Positions 24,980 through 33,827 are shown, counted from the first letter of the stretch. The stretch is 64,000 nucleotides of DNA from Streptomyces candidus (GCF_014207445.1 NZ_JACHEM010000009.1:62001-126000), one strand, 5' to 3'. Notes: a model not told the origin generated them from the letters alone. Numbers and translations are program-made.

Positions 24980-27478
24980 TTGGCTACGACCACACCGACC
25001 GGTGTGCGGGGCGGCCACGCCAAGCACGGAGCCCACCCGGCTCCTGCTCCCGACAGCGCCGCACCGATGACACACCGCCAGATCATGGAAGCCCTGGCGG
25101 GCCTCCTGCTCGGCATGTTCGTCGCGATGCTGTCGTCGACCATCGTGTCGAACGCCCTCCCCGAGATCATCCGCGACCTCGACGGCACCCAGTCCGCGTA
25201 CACCTGGGTCGTCACGGCGGCGATGCTGTCGATGGCGGTCACCACCCCCATCTGGGGCAAGATGGCCGACCTCTTCAGCAAGAAGCTGCTCGTCCAGATA
25301 TCCCTGGTGATCTTCGTGATCGGTTCGGCGCTGGCCGGCCTGTCGCAGAACACCGGGACCCTGATCGCCTTCCGTGTCCTGCAGGGCATCGGAACCGGTG
25401 GTCTGGTCGCGCTCTCCCAGATCGTCATCGCCGCGATGATCCCGCCGCGCGAGCGCGGCCGGTACTCCGGCTACATCGGCGCCACGTTCGCGGTCGCCAC
25501 CGTGGGCGGCCCGCTGCTCGGCGGCGTCATCACCGACACCTCGTGGCTCGGCTGGCGCTGGTGCTTCTACGTAGGCGTGCCCTTCGCCGCCTTCGCGCTG
25601 ATCATCCTCCAGAAGACGCTGCACCTCCCGGTGGTCAAGCGCAAGGTCAGGATCGACTGGCTCGGCGCGTTCTTCCTGGCCGCCTCCGCGTCGCTGCTGA
25701 TGATCTGGGTGACCCTCGCGGGCGACAACTACGACTGGATCTCCTGGCAGACCTACGCCATGGTCGGCGGCTCGATCGTGCTCGCCGCGCTGTTCATCGT
25801 CGTCGAGACCAAGGCCGCCGAGCCGCTGATCCCGCTGCGCTTCTTCCGCAACCGCACGATCGCGCTGACCGCCGCGGCGAGCCTCTTCGTGGGTGTCGCG
25901 ATGTTCGGTTCGACCGTCTTCCTGAGCCAGTACTTCCAGCTCGCCCGGGACAAGTCGCCGACGATGTCCGGCGTCATGACCATCCCGATGATCGCCGGCC
26001 TGTTCCTCTCCTCGACGATCTCCGGCGCGGTCATCACCAAGACCGGCCGCTGGAAGGGCTTCCTCGTCGGCGGCGGCGTCGGCCTGGTCGCGGGCCTCGG
26101 TCTGCTGTCCACCATCGCGTACGACACCGACTACTGGCAGGTCGCCATCTACATGGCGGTCCTCGGCCTCGGCCTCGGCATGATGATGCAGAACCTGGTG
26201 CTCGCCTCGCAGAACCAGGTCAAGCCGCAGGACCTCGGCTCGGCCAGCTCGCTGATCACCTTCACCCGCACCCTGGGCGGCACGCTCGGCGTCTCCGCAC
26301 TCGGCGCGGTCCTCTCCACCCGGATCACGCACTACGTCGAGGACGGCCTGGAGAAGGCACACATCCAGCTCCCGCCCGGCAGCGCGGCCTCCGGCAACAG
26401 CATCCCCGACATGGACAAGCTGCCGGCCCCGCTGCGGACCGTCATGGAGAGCGCGTACGGCGACGGTGTCGCGGACCTGTTCCTCTACGCCGCCCCGATC
26501 GCCCTGCTCGGCCTGATCATGGTCGTCTTCGTCAAGGAGGTCGCCCTGAAGACCACGCACGACGGCGACATCCCCGCCACGGTCGCCACCGGCGCCCCGG
26601 CCGCGACCCCGGTCGAGGCCGCCGCCGGAGGCATGGGCACGGCCACCGCCGAGACCTTCGAGGACCGTACGAGGGAGGAGCAGACGATGCCCCTGCCCGC
26701 CACCCCGCCCACCGGGCGGACCCTGCACGGCACCGTGCGCACCGCCGAAGGCACCTCGGTGCGCGGCGCGGCCGTCACGCTGATCTCCCTCGCGGGACGC
26801 CAGCTCGGCCGTTCGGTGGCCCAGCCCGACGGGCGCTACGCCGTGGACGCCCCGAGCGCGGGCTCGTACGTGCTGATCGCCTCGGCGGACGGCTTCCAGC
26901 CGCAGGCGTCGACCGTGACCGTCGGCGACGAGCCGATGGCGTACGACATCCTGCTCTCCGGCACGAGCGGCCTGAGCGGTGCGGTGCGCAGCGCCGCCGA
27001 CGGTACGGGCGTCCCGGACGCGATGGTCATCGTGACCGACGTGCGCGGCGACGTGCTGGCCACCGGCACGTCCGGACGGAACGGCGACTTCGCCTTCGGC
27101 GAGCTGGTCCCGGGGCCGGTCACCGTGGCGGTCAACGCGGCCGGGTTCCGGCCGATGGCCCTGCCGGTGGAAATCGGCGGCACGGGCATCACCCGGGTCG
27201 AGGCGGTCCTGCAGGCCGGGGCCCTGGTCCAGGGCACCGTACGGGCCGGCACCGCCCGCCGGCCGCTTCCGGACGCCCGCGTCACGCTCGTGGACGCGGC
27301 GGGCAACGTGGTCGCCACCTCCACGACCGGTGAGGACGGCGCGTACGCCTTCACCGACCTGGACACGGGCGAGTACACGGTCATCGCGACCGGCTACCCG
27401 CCGGTGGCGGGCAACCTGACGGTGGCGGGGCGCGGCGTGGACGCGCACGACATCGAACTCGCCCACCCCGGCGAGTAA
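24980..27478 (+). CDS. DHA2-family MFS exporter fused to three carboxypeptidase-regulatory-like domains
   Basis: An 832-residue protein. Residues ~35-530 are a 14-helix drug:H+ antiporter (DHA2): MFVAMLSSTIVSNALPEIIRDL, then WGKMADLFSKKLLVQ (motif A) and GIGTGGLVALSQ. From residue 570 come three ~85-residue beta-sandwich repeats of carboxypeptidase-regulatory (CNA_B-like) type, each starting G.V.....G and holding GRYAVDAP/GDFAFGEL/GAYAFTDL. Typical DHA2 exporters stop near residue 520. The start is TTG at 24980 behind AAGGAAAAGGA; no better start exists. An in-frame ATG at 26687 with its own strong ribosome-binding site marks the join. The likely role is efflux of an unknown compound under MarR control. 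Confidence 0.92.
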   Translation: MATTTPTGVRGGHAKHGAHPAPAPDSAAPMTHRQIMEALAGLLLGMFVAMLSSTIVSNALPEIIRDLDGTQSAYTWVVTAAMLSMAVTTPIWGKMADLFSKKLLVQISLVIFVIGSALAGLSQNTGTLIAFRVLQGIGTGGLVALSQIVIAAMIPPRERGRYSGYIGATFAVATVGGPLLGGVITDTSWLGWRWCFYVGVPFAAFALIILQKTLHLPVVKRKVRIDWLGAFFLAASASLLMIWVTLAGDNYDWISWQTYAMVGGSIVLAALFIVVETKAAEPLIPLRFFRNRTIALTAAASLFVGVAMFGSTVFLSQYFQLARDKSPTMSGVMTIPMIAGLFLSSTISGAVITKTGRWKGFLVGGGVGLVAGLGLLSTIAYDTDYWQVAIYMAVLGLGLGMMMQNLVLASQNQVKPQDLGSASSLITFTRTLGGTLGVSALGAVLSTRITHYVEDGLEKAHIQLPPGSAASGNSIPDMDKLPAPLRTVMESAYGDGVADLFLYAAPIALLGLIMVVFVKEVALKTTHDGDIPATVATGAPAATPVEAAAGGMGTATAETFEDRTREEQTMPLPATPPTGRTLHGTVRTAEGTSVRGAAVTLISLAGRQLGRSVAQPDGRYAVDAPSAGSYVLIASADGFQPQASTVTVGDEPMAYDILLSGTSGLSGAVRSAADGTGVPDAMVIVTDVRGDVLATGTSGRNGDFAFGELVPGPVTVAVNAAGFRPMALPVEIGGTGITRVEAVLQAGALVQGTVRAGTARRPLPDARVTLVDAAGNVVATSTTGEDGAYAFTDLDTGEYTVIATGYPPVAGNLTVAGRGVDAHDIELAHPGE
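26673..26689 (+). promoter_or_regulatory. Internal ribosome-binding site and in-frame ATG
   Basis: GGGAGGAG (26673-26680) lies 6 nt before an in-frame ATG (26687-26689) inside the transporter gene, exactly where the transporter part ends and the beta-sandwich part begins. It could start a separate 263-residue protein or be a relic of a gene fusion. Confidence 0.6.
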
Positions 27479-27539
27479 CGCACACCTCCGGCCCGGGGGC
27501 GCGTGCCGAGCGGAGGCGCGGCCCGGGGCCGGGGACGAC

Positions 27540-27577
27540 GGGGCGGCAGGCAGGGGACGGCCTGCCGCCCCTTCTTC
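27540..27577 (+). terminator. Terminator after the MFS gene
   Basis: GGGGCGGCAGGC and its 12-bp complement around an 8-nt loop, then TTCTTC. Confidence 0.9.
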
Positions 27578-27626
27578 ACTCCTCCGGTTCGAGATACGTA
27601 CGAGACAGATGCAGGCAGGTATCGGT

Positions 27627-28442
27627 ATGGGACTTCGCGCACAGGTACGGACCCGGGACGGCTGGGCCGTGCAGCACGCCGTGGTGACCGTCACCGACAT
27701 GACCGGCACGCAGGTGCTGCGGGCCGCCGCCGACCCGGACGGGACGGTCACCGACGGCGCGGCGCTGCCGGCCGGCCCGTACACGGTCATCGTGACCGCC
27801 GTCGGCTACGCGCCCGTCGCCTCGACCGCGCTGGTCACGGCGGCCGGGCGGATCGACGCGGGCAACGTGGTGCTGACGCGGCAGGGCGGCGTGGAGCTTC
27901 CGCCGCCGGGGACGTGGGCCGTCGACCCCGTGCACTCGTCGGTCGGCGCGGTCGCCCAGCACCTGGGGATCTCCAGCGTGCGCGGGCGCTTCACGGAGTT
28001 CGCGGGGACGATCGAGATCGCCGAGGACGTGGCGAAGTCGCGGGTCGAGGCGGTCATCTCGGCCGGGTCGATCGACACCGGTAACGCGATGCGCGACGGG
28101 CACCTGAAGTCGCCCGACTTCCTGGACACGGACACCTACCCGCAGATCACCTACCGGAGTACCGGGCTGGTGCCGGCCGGTCCGGACCGGTGGACGGTCC
28201 AGGGGCAGCTGTCGCTGCACGGGGTCGTACGGGACGTGGATCTCGACCTCAGCTATCTCGGTACGGGACCGGACCCGTGGGGCGGCGTGCGGGCGGCGTT
28301 CCACGCCACGGCGGACCTGCGGCGGGACGACTTCGCGATGAACTACAACCAGGTGGTGCAGGCGGGGATCTCGGCGATCGGCGCGACGCTGAGGGTGGAG
28401 CTGGACATACAGGCGGTACAGGGGCAGCTCCCAAAGGGGTGA
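27627..28442 (+). CDS. YceI-family protein with N-terminal carboxypeptidase-regulatory domain
   Basis: A 271-residue protein. Residues ~1-88 are one beta-sandwich repeat of the same kind as the three at the end of the neighbouring transporter (ALPAGPYTVIVTAVGYAP). Residues ~95-268 are a YceI lipocalin-like domain (GTWAVDPVHSSVGAVAQHLG, SPDFLDTDTYPQITYRST, MNYNQVVQAGISAIGATLRV), which binds isoprenoid-like lipids in other bacteria. There is no signal peptide, so it is probably cytoplasmic. ATG 27627 has AGGCAGG at good spacing; ATG 27609 is an alternative. The shared domain suggests a functional link to the transporter despite the terminator between them. Confidence 0.9.
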   Translation: MGLRAQVRTRDGWAVQHAVVTVTDMTGTQVLRAAADPDGTVTDGAALPAGPYTVIVTAVGYAPVASTALVTAAGRIDAGNVVLTRQGGVELPPPGTWAVDPVHSSVGAVAQHLGISSVRGRFTEFAGTIEIAEDVAKSRVEAVISAGSIDTGNAMRDGHLKSPDFLDTDTYPQITYRSTGLVPAGPDRWTVQGQLSLHGVVRDVDLDLSYLGTGPDPWGGVRAAFHATADLRRDDFAMNYNQVVQAGISAIGATLRVELDIQAVQGQLPKG

Positions 28443-28755
28443 GGGGTTCCCGCATAGAGCCAGCCCCTCGTGCGACGGAGCCGCCCCCTCCCGTCGCCCC
28501 CTCGTGCCACGTCGCCGCCCCTCCCCGGTAGCCCTCTTGGGCGGCGGGGCCGCCCCCGGGGGCGGAACGGGCGGGCAAGGGGGCGGCCCCCACGCGGAGC
28601 GCGCACCCCCGGCCCCACGTCCCGCCCCCCAGGCACGCCCCGCCCCCCCCACGCCCCACGGGCGGGCGGCGCGCGGCCCCGCCGAGCGCGGTGGCTGAGC
28701 GAGGCCGGGGGGCGGCGCCGCCGCGTGAGGGCGAGGCCGCGCCGTCGCGCCGGGT
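28443..28755. other. Low-complexity C/G-run intergenic region
   Basis: About 310 bp dominated by CCCC and GGGG runs between convergent genes. No gene, RNA or clear terminator is evident. The runs could form G-quadruplexes on either strand. Confidence 0.4.
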
Positions 28756-29568
28756 TCAGCCGCGGTTGGCAAAGGCACCGGGTTTGGGCGGGCTGCCTCC
28801 GGTCTGCATCACCAGCTCCGCGCACAGCTCCCGCAACTTCACGTTCCGCCCCTGCGAAGCCTTCCGCAGGACGCCCAGCGCCTCGTCCGCCGGGCATCGC
28901 TGACGGGCCATCACGATGCCTATGGCCTGGTCGATGACATACCGGGATCGCATCGCCGCCCGCAGGTCCTCCGCCGCCTCCGCCTCCGCCTCGATGCGCT
29001 GCGCGACGGCGACCGCGCCCGCCGCCTGTTCGGAGAAGCGGCGGGCGATCTCCATGTCCTCCTGGAACGCCCTCGGTTTCCGCGAGTAGAGGTTGAGCGC
29101 CCCCACCGTGTTCCGCCGCACGTCGGGCGTGGAACGTCTGGGCGGATCCGCCACCCTCACCTGCACCGACAAGGGCGCCGCGAACACCGACCTGATGCCC
29201 TGGGCGGCGGCGAGCCGGGGGTAGGGTCCCCACCGCTGCTCGCTGAGCGTGTCGGCGACGTACATCTCGACACCCTTCTCCAGGCTGCACACGCACGGCC
29301 CGGCCTCCACGTCGTACTGGAGGGCGTCGAGCACCAGCGCCTCGCTGTCACTGGTCGCGGTCGTCACCAGTCGACCGCCCCTGTGCATCGTGACGCTGCA
29401 CGAGTCGGCGCTGTCGACCATGCGCACCGCCTGCACTGTCAGTTCCTGGAGGAAGGAGTCCAGGCCCCGCCAGTCGGCGAGTGCGTCGTGCACCGAACCG
29501 AGGTCGAATCCGGTGTGCGGCGTGCTGGACCGCCCCGGGTCCGCGCCTACGTCAGTGGTGTCCGTCAT
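28756..29568 (-). CDS. GAF-ANTAR regulator
   Basis: A 270-residue cytoplasmic protein. A GAF domain covers about residues 20-185 (SVTMHRGGRLVTTATSDSEA, VFAAPLSVQV, GALNLYSRKPRAF). A C-terminal ANTAR RNA-binding domain covers about 205-260 (RYVIDQAIGIVMARQRCPADEALGVLRKASQ ... NVKLRELCAELV). ANTAR proteins bind paired stem-loops in nascent RNA and prevent termination. The GAF part would sense a ligand or phosphorylation state. ATG 29568 sits behind GCGGAGAC. It lies just downstream of a second GAF-ANTAR gene in the same direction (78-bp gap). Confidence 0.92.
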   Translation of the reverse strand: MTDTTDVGADPGRSSTPHTGFDLGSVHDALADWRGLDSFLQELTVQAVRMVDSADSCSVTMHRGGRLVTTATSDSEALVLDALQYDVEAGPCVCSLEKGVEMYVADTLSEQRWGPYPRLAAAQGIRSVFAAPLSVQVRVADPPRRSTPDVRRNTVGALNLYSRKPRAFQEDMEIARRFSEQAAGAVAVAQRIEAEAEAAEDLRAAMRSRYVIDQAIGIVMARQRCPADEALGVLRKASQGRNVKLRELCAELVMQTGGSPPKPGAFANRG

Positions 29569-29646
29569 GTCTCCGCTGGTGCCCCAGATCCGCCCGGAAA
29601 CGCGGCTAAGAGACACACAATCGTCACACTGGGTCGCTGCACGTCC

Positions 29647-30402
29647 TCATTCGGGTCGCCCCCCGGCGGTCGCGTTGACGATGCGTGACGCGATGTCCCG
29701 CAGCTTGACGTTCCCCTTCTGCGAGGTGCGCACCAGCCGTTCGAAGGCCTGCGCGGCATCGATGTCGAGCCTGCCCATCAGGATGCCGGTGGCCTGTCCG
29801 ATCACGTCGCGGGTGTGCATCGCCTCGGTCAGCTGTTCCTGTACGTCGGCGGCTTCGAGGGCGAGCCCGATGTGCGCCGCCACCAGCCGTCCCAGGCGAA
29901 TCGTCTCGTCGCCGGCGAAGGCGTGCGGGGTCGCCGCGTGCAGGGTGAGCACGCTGAAGCGGTTGCGGTGGCCGCGCAGACGCAGGAAGAGCGCGGAACC
30001 GGACGACGCCGTGCCGACCGTACCGGCCGGGACGTCCCAACCGGCGGGCTCGTAGGCGTCGTCGGGGCCGGGGTTGCCGTCCGGGACCCGGAGGGCGGAG
30101 AGGTCGGCCACACGGGACACCGGGAACGACCACAGCTCCTCACCGGGCACCGGCAGCACGACCTCCGCGTCGCCGCCCCCGACCGTGTCGGCCAGAGCCC
30201 GGACCCGCCCGGAGCGTTCCACCAGGAAGAGGCCCGCGTGATCGGCCTCCGGGATCACGTCCCGGGCCAGCCGCACGGCGGCCCGCGCCGTCCCTTCGCG
30301 GCCCTCGGTCTCGTGCAGTTCGACCGCGAGGGAGGTCAGCAGCTCGGCCAGACCGAAGCCGGCCTGGGCATGGGAAATTTCGGGAATGTCGGACGCAGTC
30401 AC
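29647..30402 (-). CDS. Second GAF-ANTAR regulator
   Basis: A 251-residue protein with a GAF domain at about residues 20-175 (RLARDVIPEADHAGLFLVERSGRVRALADT, RFSVLTLHAATPHAF) and an ANTAR domain at about 185-245 (MHTRDVIGQATGILMGRLDIDAAQAFERLVRTSQ ... NVKLRDIASRIV). It is only distantly similar to its neighbour, so this is an old duplication or independent recruitment. GTG at 30402 follows GAAGAGGTTC. It is transcribed first in a two-gene unit with the gene at 28756 and diverges from the STAS gene at 30675. Confidence 0.92.
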   Translation of the reverse strand: MTASDIPEISHAQAGFGLAELLTSLAVELHETEGREGTARAAVRLARDVIPEADHAGLFLVERSGRVRALADTVGGGDAEVVLPVPGEELWSFPVSRVADLSALRVPDGNPGPDDAYEPAGWDVPAGTVGTASSGSALFLRLRGHRNRFSVLTLHAATPHAFAGDETIRLGRLVAAHIGLALEAADVQEQLTEAMHTRDVIGQATGILMGRLDIDAAQAFERLVRTSQKGNVKLRDIASRIVNATAGGRPE

Positions 30403-30674
30403 CACGAACCTCTTCGGCGCGCACGGCCATGGACGCGACCGTGCCCGGGAGAGCTCCGCAGCACATTCCCGACTGCGAGCAAAGGACGAACAGACTCTAT
30501 CCGTCCGTGTCGGCTTCTGTCCTGCGGTGAAGCCGTCACGGGCCGTCGTACCGATCACATGCCGGCCACTCGACCGGGCCGCACCGGCGTGGTCCAATGG
30601 AGGTCCCGGTCAGGAAGTGGCCCCACCGACCACGACGCGCACCGACTGGCGTCGGCCTCGGACAGGTGAGCGCT

Positions 30675-31094
30675 GTGCCCTTCCGTCTGACCCTGATCCT
30701 CCACGACGCACCCCACTGCACGCGGCGCTGCCTGCTGTTGGCCATGCCCGGCGAGATCGACCTGGCCAACTACGAGGAGCTGTACGCGGAGATGCGCGCC
30801 GCCGTGGACGCGCTGCACGCCCGTATCGACAGCCTCGTGCTGGACTTCACCGGCACGGCGTTCATGGACAGCCGCGGTGCACGCCTCGTCTCCGCGACGC
30901 GGGAGTATGCGGTGCGGTCGGGCGTCGCGGTGCGACTGGCGGCGGGCGGCACCCCGGAAACGGGCGGGGTGGCCTTGCGGGTGATCACCCTGACCGGTAT
31001 CCGCAGGGACGTACCGGTGTACGGGACGGTGCTGGAGGCGGTGGAGGGGGTGGACGAACTGGGGCTGGAGCTGGGGGACGCGGGCGGCTGGTGA
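30675..31094 (+). CDS. STAS-domain anti-sigma factor antagonist
   Basis: A 139-residue single STAS domain. CLLLAMPGEIDLANYEELYAE is the first half, and LVLDFTGTAFMDSRGARLV holds the conserved phosphorylatable serine (MDS, about residue 74). Such proteins bind and sequester anti-sigma kinases and so free SigB/F-family sigma factors, a class that includes the sigF/sigN pair 7 kb to the left. No kinase gene is adjacent. GTG 30675 has AGGTGAG 6 nt upstream; GTG 30666 is an alternative. Divergent from the GAF-ANTAR pair. Confidence 0.88.
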   Translation: MPFRLTLILHDAPHCTRRCLLLAMPGEIDLANYEELYAEMRAAVDALHARIDSLVLDFTGTAFMDSRGARLVSATREYAVRSGVAVRLAAGGTPETGGVALRVITLTGIRRDVPVYGTVLEAVEGVDELGLELGDAGGW

Positions 31095-31141
31095 GGGCCG
31101 GCGGCGTACCGGTGCTCAGGACCGGGTCACCGGGCACGGGC

Positions 31142-32098
31142 CTACGCGCCCGCGTCCCCTGCCCGGTCGCCGCTCGTCGCCTCGATGCCCCGGATCAGTA
31201 CGTCCAGTGCGTTGTCGAAGTCCCGCCCGTACATCTCAGCGACCGTGTCGCCGCCGCGCGCCTCCATCACCTCCGTGGAGTCGCGGAGCAGTTGCGACCC
31301 CGCCAGCTCTCCGGCGATCACACCCATCGCCTCCCGGTAGAACTCGTCCGCAGTGACGCCCGCCTCCGCCGCGAGCTGGTAGTACTGCGCCTCGCTGGTG
31401 GCGAATCCGTAGACGAACTGGAAGACGGCCGCCATCGTTCCACCCTGCCGCTCCTTCGGGACACCGGTCTTGCGCATCAGTCGCAGCGCGGCGTCGGAGA
31501 ACGCCCGCATGCACGGCCCGATGTTGAGGAAGCGGCCCATCAGGGGTGCGGCCCAGGGGTGCCGTACAAGCATCTCTCGGTATCCGTGGGCGAGTTGGCG
31601 CAACTGTACGCGCCAGTCGGTGTCGTCCTCGGGGTCGGGGAGGTCGAGCTCCGCGGCCACGTGGTCGACGGCGAGTTCGAGGAGGTCGTCCTTGTTGGCC
31701 ACATACCAGTAGACGGACATCGCGGTGACGTGCAGCTCGGCGGCAAGGCGGCGCATGGAGAACTTGGCGAGCCCGTCGGCGTCGAGAAGGGCGACCGTCG
31801 TGGCGGTGATCCGGTCACGGTCGAGGCCGGCGTCGGCCCCGCGGTCGGCGTCGGCGGCCCGGCGGCCCCTACCGGCGGCGGGTCGGTCGGCTCCGCGCCC
31901 GCTGCCGTCGGCGCTCCCGGCCCCGTCGTCGTCCCGGGGGCCTGCGTGGTGGCTTCCTCTGCCGTCCTTGCCCCCGCCGTCGGCGCCGCCTGCGCCGCCT
32001 GCGCCGCCCCTGGTCGCGCCGCCCCCACGAGGCGTCTTCTCGGCGAGCCACACGCTGCTCGGTCCGGGCTTCTTGACGCGGTCGGCCGCGGGCACCAT
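31142..32098 (-). CDS. TetR-family regulator with long disordered N-terminus
   Basis: A 318-residue protein, about 100 longer than usual because of a Gly/Asp/Arg-rich low-complexity segment at residues ~23-95. The TetR helix-turn-helix follows (RDRITATTVALLDADGLAKFSMRRLAAELHVTAMSVYWYVANKDDLL), then a TetR_C ligand domain (WRVQLRQLAHGYREMLVRHPWAAPLM). It is the second gene of an operon after the MFS exporter at 33752 and probably represses that exporter through the repeats at 33765-33827. The start ATG at 32098 is not certain; a later start would remove most of the low-complexity part. Confidence 0.88.
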   Translation of the reverse strand: MVPAADRVKKPGPSSVWLAEKTPRGGGATRGGAGGAGGADGGGKDGRGSHHAGPRDDDGAGSADGSGRGADRPAAGRGRRAADADRGADAGLDRDRITATTVALLDADGLAKFSMRRLAAELHVTAMSVYWYVANKDDLLELAVDHVAAELDLPDPEDDTDWRVQLRQLAHGYREMLVRHPWAAPLMGRFLNIGPCMRAFSDAALRLMRKTGVPKERQGGTMAAVFQFVYGFATSEAQYYQLAAEAGVTADEFYREAMGVIAGELAGSQLLRDSTEVMEARGGDTVAEMYGRDFDNALDVLIRGIEATSGDRAGDAGA

Positions 32099-32125
32099 GA
32101 GCCACTCTCCTCGGTTCTGCCCCGT

Positions 32126-32189
32126 CGGGCGGGACGACCGACGGGACGGCAGGCGGGACGGACCGTGTTGTTCCGGTTCGTCCCGCCCG
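32126..32189. repeat. Inverted repeat between the MFS and TetR genes
   Basis: CGGGCGGGACGA (32126-32137) and TCGTCCCGCCCG (32178-32189) form perfect 12-bp arms around a 40-nt loop in the 106-bp gap of this operon. It could weaken read-through into the regulator gene. Confidence 0.6.
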
Positions 32190-32204
32190 ATGGTATGCCG
32201 CGGA

Positions 32205-33752
32205 CTACGCGGACGGTACGGGCACGGAGGGCCCTGCCTGCGGCGGAGCGGCGGAGGCCTTTCGTTCCGCCCGCCACAGCAGCAGCGCCGCGAGCAGCCC
32301 GCCCGTCAGTACCGCCGCCGCACCGACCAGCTGGCTGGTGTCCAGCCCCGCCGCGAACGCGTCCCGTACCTGTCGCCGCTCCCCTTCACCGTTCGCGGAA
32401 GCAAGCGCCGCGGGCAGCGACACCGCTCCGGCCGCCGCCGGGAAGAGCGCGGCGAACCGGGAGTTGAGGACCGCGCCGAGGACGGCGACGCCGAGTCCGT
32501 TGCCGAACTCCGCGAGCGTGCCGTTGACCCCGGCGCCCACCCCGGCCTTCGCCGGCGGGATCGCGCTCATGATGGCGTTGGCCATCGCGGGCCCTGCGAA
32601 CGCGATACCCGCGCCCATCACCACCAGTCCCGCCAGCATCCCTTCGTAACTCCGGCCCCCGAGCAGCGCGATCCCCGCGAGCCCGGCCGCGATCAGCGTC
32701 ATGCCGAGCGCGATCGTCCGGGGCGTGCCGAGCCCGCGAAGCAGCAGAGCACCCACTCCGACCACGTTGAGCACGACGACGCTGACAGCGAGCGGCGCGA
32801 TGCGCAGTCCGGCCTCCAACGGCCCGAACCCGAGCACGAACTGGAGGTGCTGGGTGAGGAGGTAGAGCGATCCGCCCATGCCGAAGGCCACCAGGATCGA
32901 CCCGGCGACCGCGCCGACGAAGCGCTCGTCGCGGAAGAAGTGCATGTCCAGCATGGGGTGTTCGATACGCAGTTCCCACAGGACGAAGGCGGCCAGGACG
33001 ACCGCTCCGACACTCGCCGCGACCAGCACCTGCCCGGAGGCCCAGCCGTGCTCGGGCCCGGAGATGATCGCGTACACCACGGACGCCATTCCCACGGTGG
33101 ACAGCAGCGCGCCGAGCAGGTCGGGCCGCTCCCCGGCCCCGCTTTTCGATTCCGGTACGAGGGCGAGGACGGCGACGAGGGCGAGCACCGCCACCGGAAT
33201 GTTGATCAGGAAGATCGCACCCCACCAGAAGTGGTCGAGCACGAGCCCGCCGAGCAGGGGGCCGGCGGCGAATCCGAGGGAGCTGACGGTGGACCACAGC
33301 GCGATGGCCCGCACCCGCTCGTGCTCGTCGAAGACCTGGACGATCACGGCCAGGGTGGTCGTCATCAGCAGCGCTCCGCCGATCCCCATCCCCGCCCGCG
33401 CGGCGATGAGCTGGGCGGAGGTCTGGGCGAGGCCCGCCGCGAGCGAGCCGAACCCGAACAGCACGAGTCCGGCGGACAGCATCTTCTTACGCCCGTAACG
33501 GTCGGCGGAACTGCCGGCGGTGAGCAACAGCCCGGACTGGACGAGCGAGTACGCGTTGATCATCCACTGGATGTCGGCGCTGGAGGCGTGCAGTTCGGTG
33601 GTGAGGGAGGGGATCGCGACGTTCAGGACGGTGTTGTCGAGCAGCACGGTGAGCTGGGCGAGACAGATGACGCCGAGGATCAGCCAGCGCTGCGGGTGGT
33701 TGCCGCCGGGAAGCGGCGGGGCGGGCGTCTTCTCGGCGGTCGTCGCCGTCAT
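32205..33752 (-). CDS. DHA2-family MFS drug exporter
   Basis: A 515-residue, 14-helix proton-driven exporter. Motif D1 is LTVLLDNTVLNVAIPSLTTEL, motif A SSADRYGRKKML, motif B MGIGGALLMTTTLAVI, motif C GFAAGPLLGGLVLDHFWW. The N-terminal ~18 residues are cytoplasmic. Length is normal, unlike the fused exporter at 24980. ATG 33752 is where homology begins; the open frame runs 91 codons further into the operator region. It is followed by its probable TetR repressor. The substrate is unknown; EmrB/QacA-type antibiotics or dyes are typical. Confidence 0.93.
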   Translation of the reverse strand: MTATTAEKTPAPPLPGGNHPQRWLILGVICLAQLTVLLDNTVLNVAIPSLTTELHASSADIQWMINAYSLVQSGLLLTAGSSADRYGRKKMLSAGLVLFGFGSLAAGLAQTSAQLIAARAGMGIGGALLMTTTLAVIVQVFDEHERVRAIALWSTVSSLGFAAGPLLGGLVLDHFWWGAIFLINIPVAVLALVAVLALVPESKSGAGERPDLLGALLSTVGMASVVYAIISGPEHGWASGQVLVAASVGAVVLAAFVLWELRIEHPMLDMHFFRDERFVGAVAGSILVAFGMGGSLYLLTQHLQFVLGFGPLEAGLRIAPLAVSVVVLNVVGVGALLLRGLGTPRTIALGMTLIAAGLAGIALLGGRSYEGMLAGLVVMGAGIAFAGPAMANAIMSAIPPAKAGVGAGVNGTLAEFGNGLGVAVLGAVLNSRFAALFPAAAGAVSLPAALASANGEGERRQVRDAFAAGLDTSQLVGAAAVLTGGLLAALLLWRAERKASAAPPQAGPSVPVPSA

Positions 33753-33764
33753 CCGGGGGGCTCC

Positions 33765-33827
33765 TCTACGGTGTACGTCTTGGTTGCTGTACACCGTAGA
33801 AGAGACTGCTGTACGCCGTACAGCAGT
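33765..33827 (-). promoter_or_regulatory. TetR operator cluster upstream of the MFS gene
   Basis: TCTACGGTGTAC (33765-33776) and GTACACCGTAGA (33789-33800) form perfect 12-bp arms. ACTGCTGTAC-gcc-GTACAGCAGT is a second perfect dyad at 33805-33827. Both share TGTAC(A/G)CCGTA, consistent with one dimeric repressor binding two or three times just upstream of the start at 33752. Confidence 0.85.

Noticed and set aside
24362..27790. A 1142-codon minus-strand open frame
   Set aside because: It lies opposite the MarR and MFS genes, is rich in Arg/His/Gly and matches no family. It is a shadow caused by high-GC codon bias.
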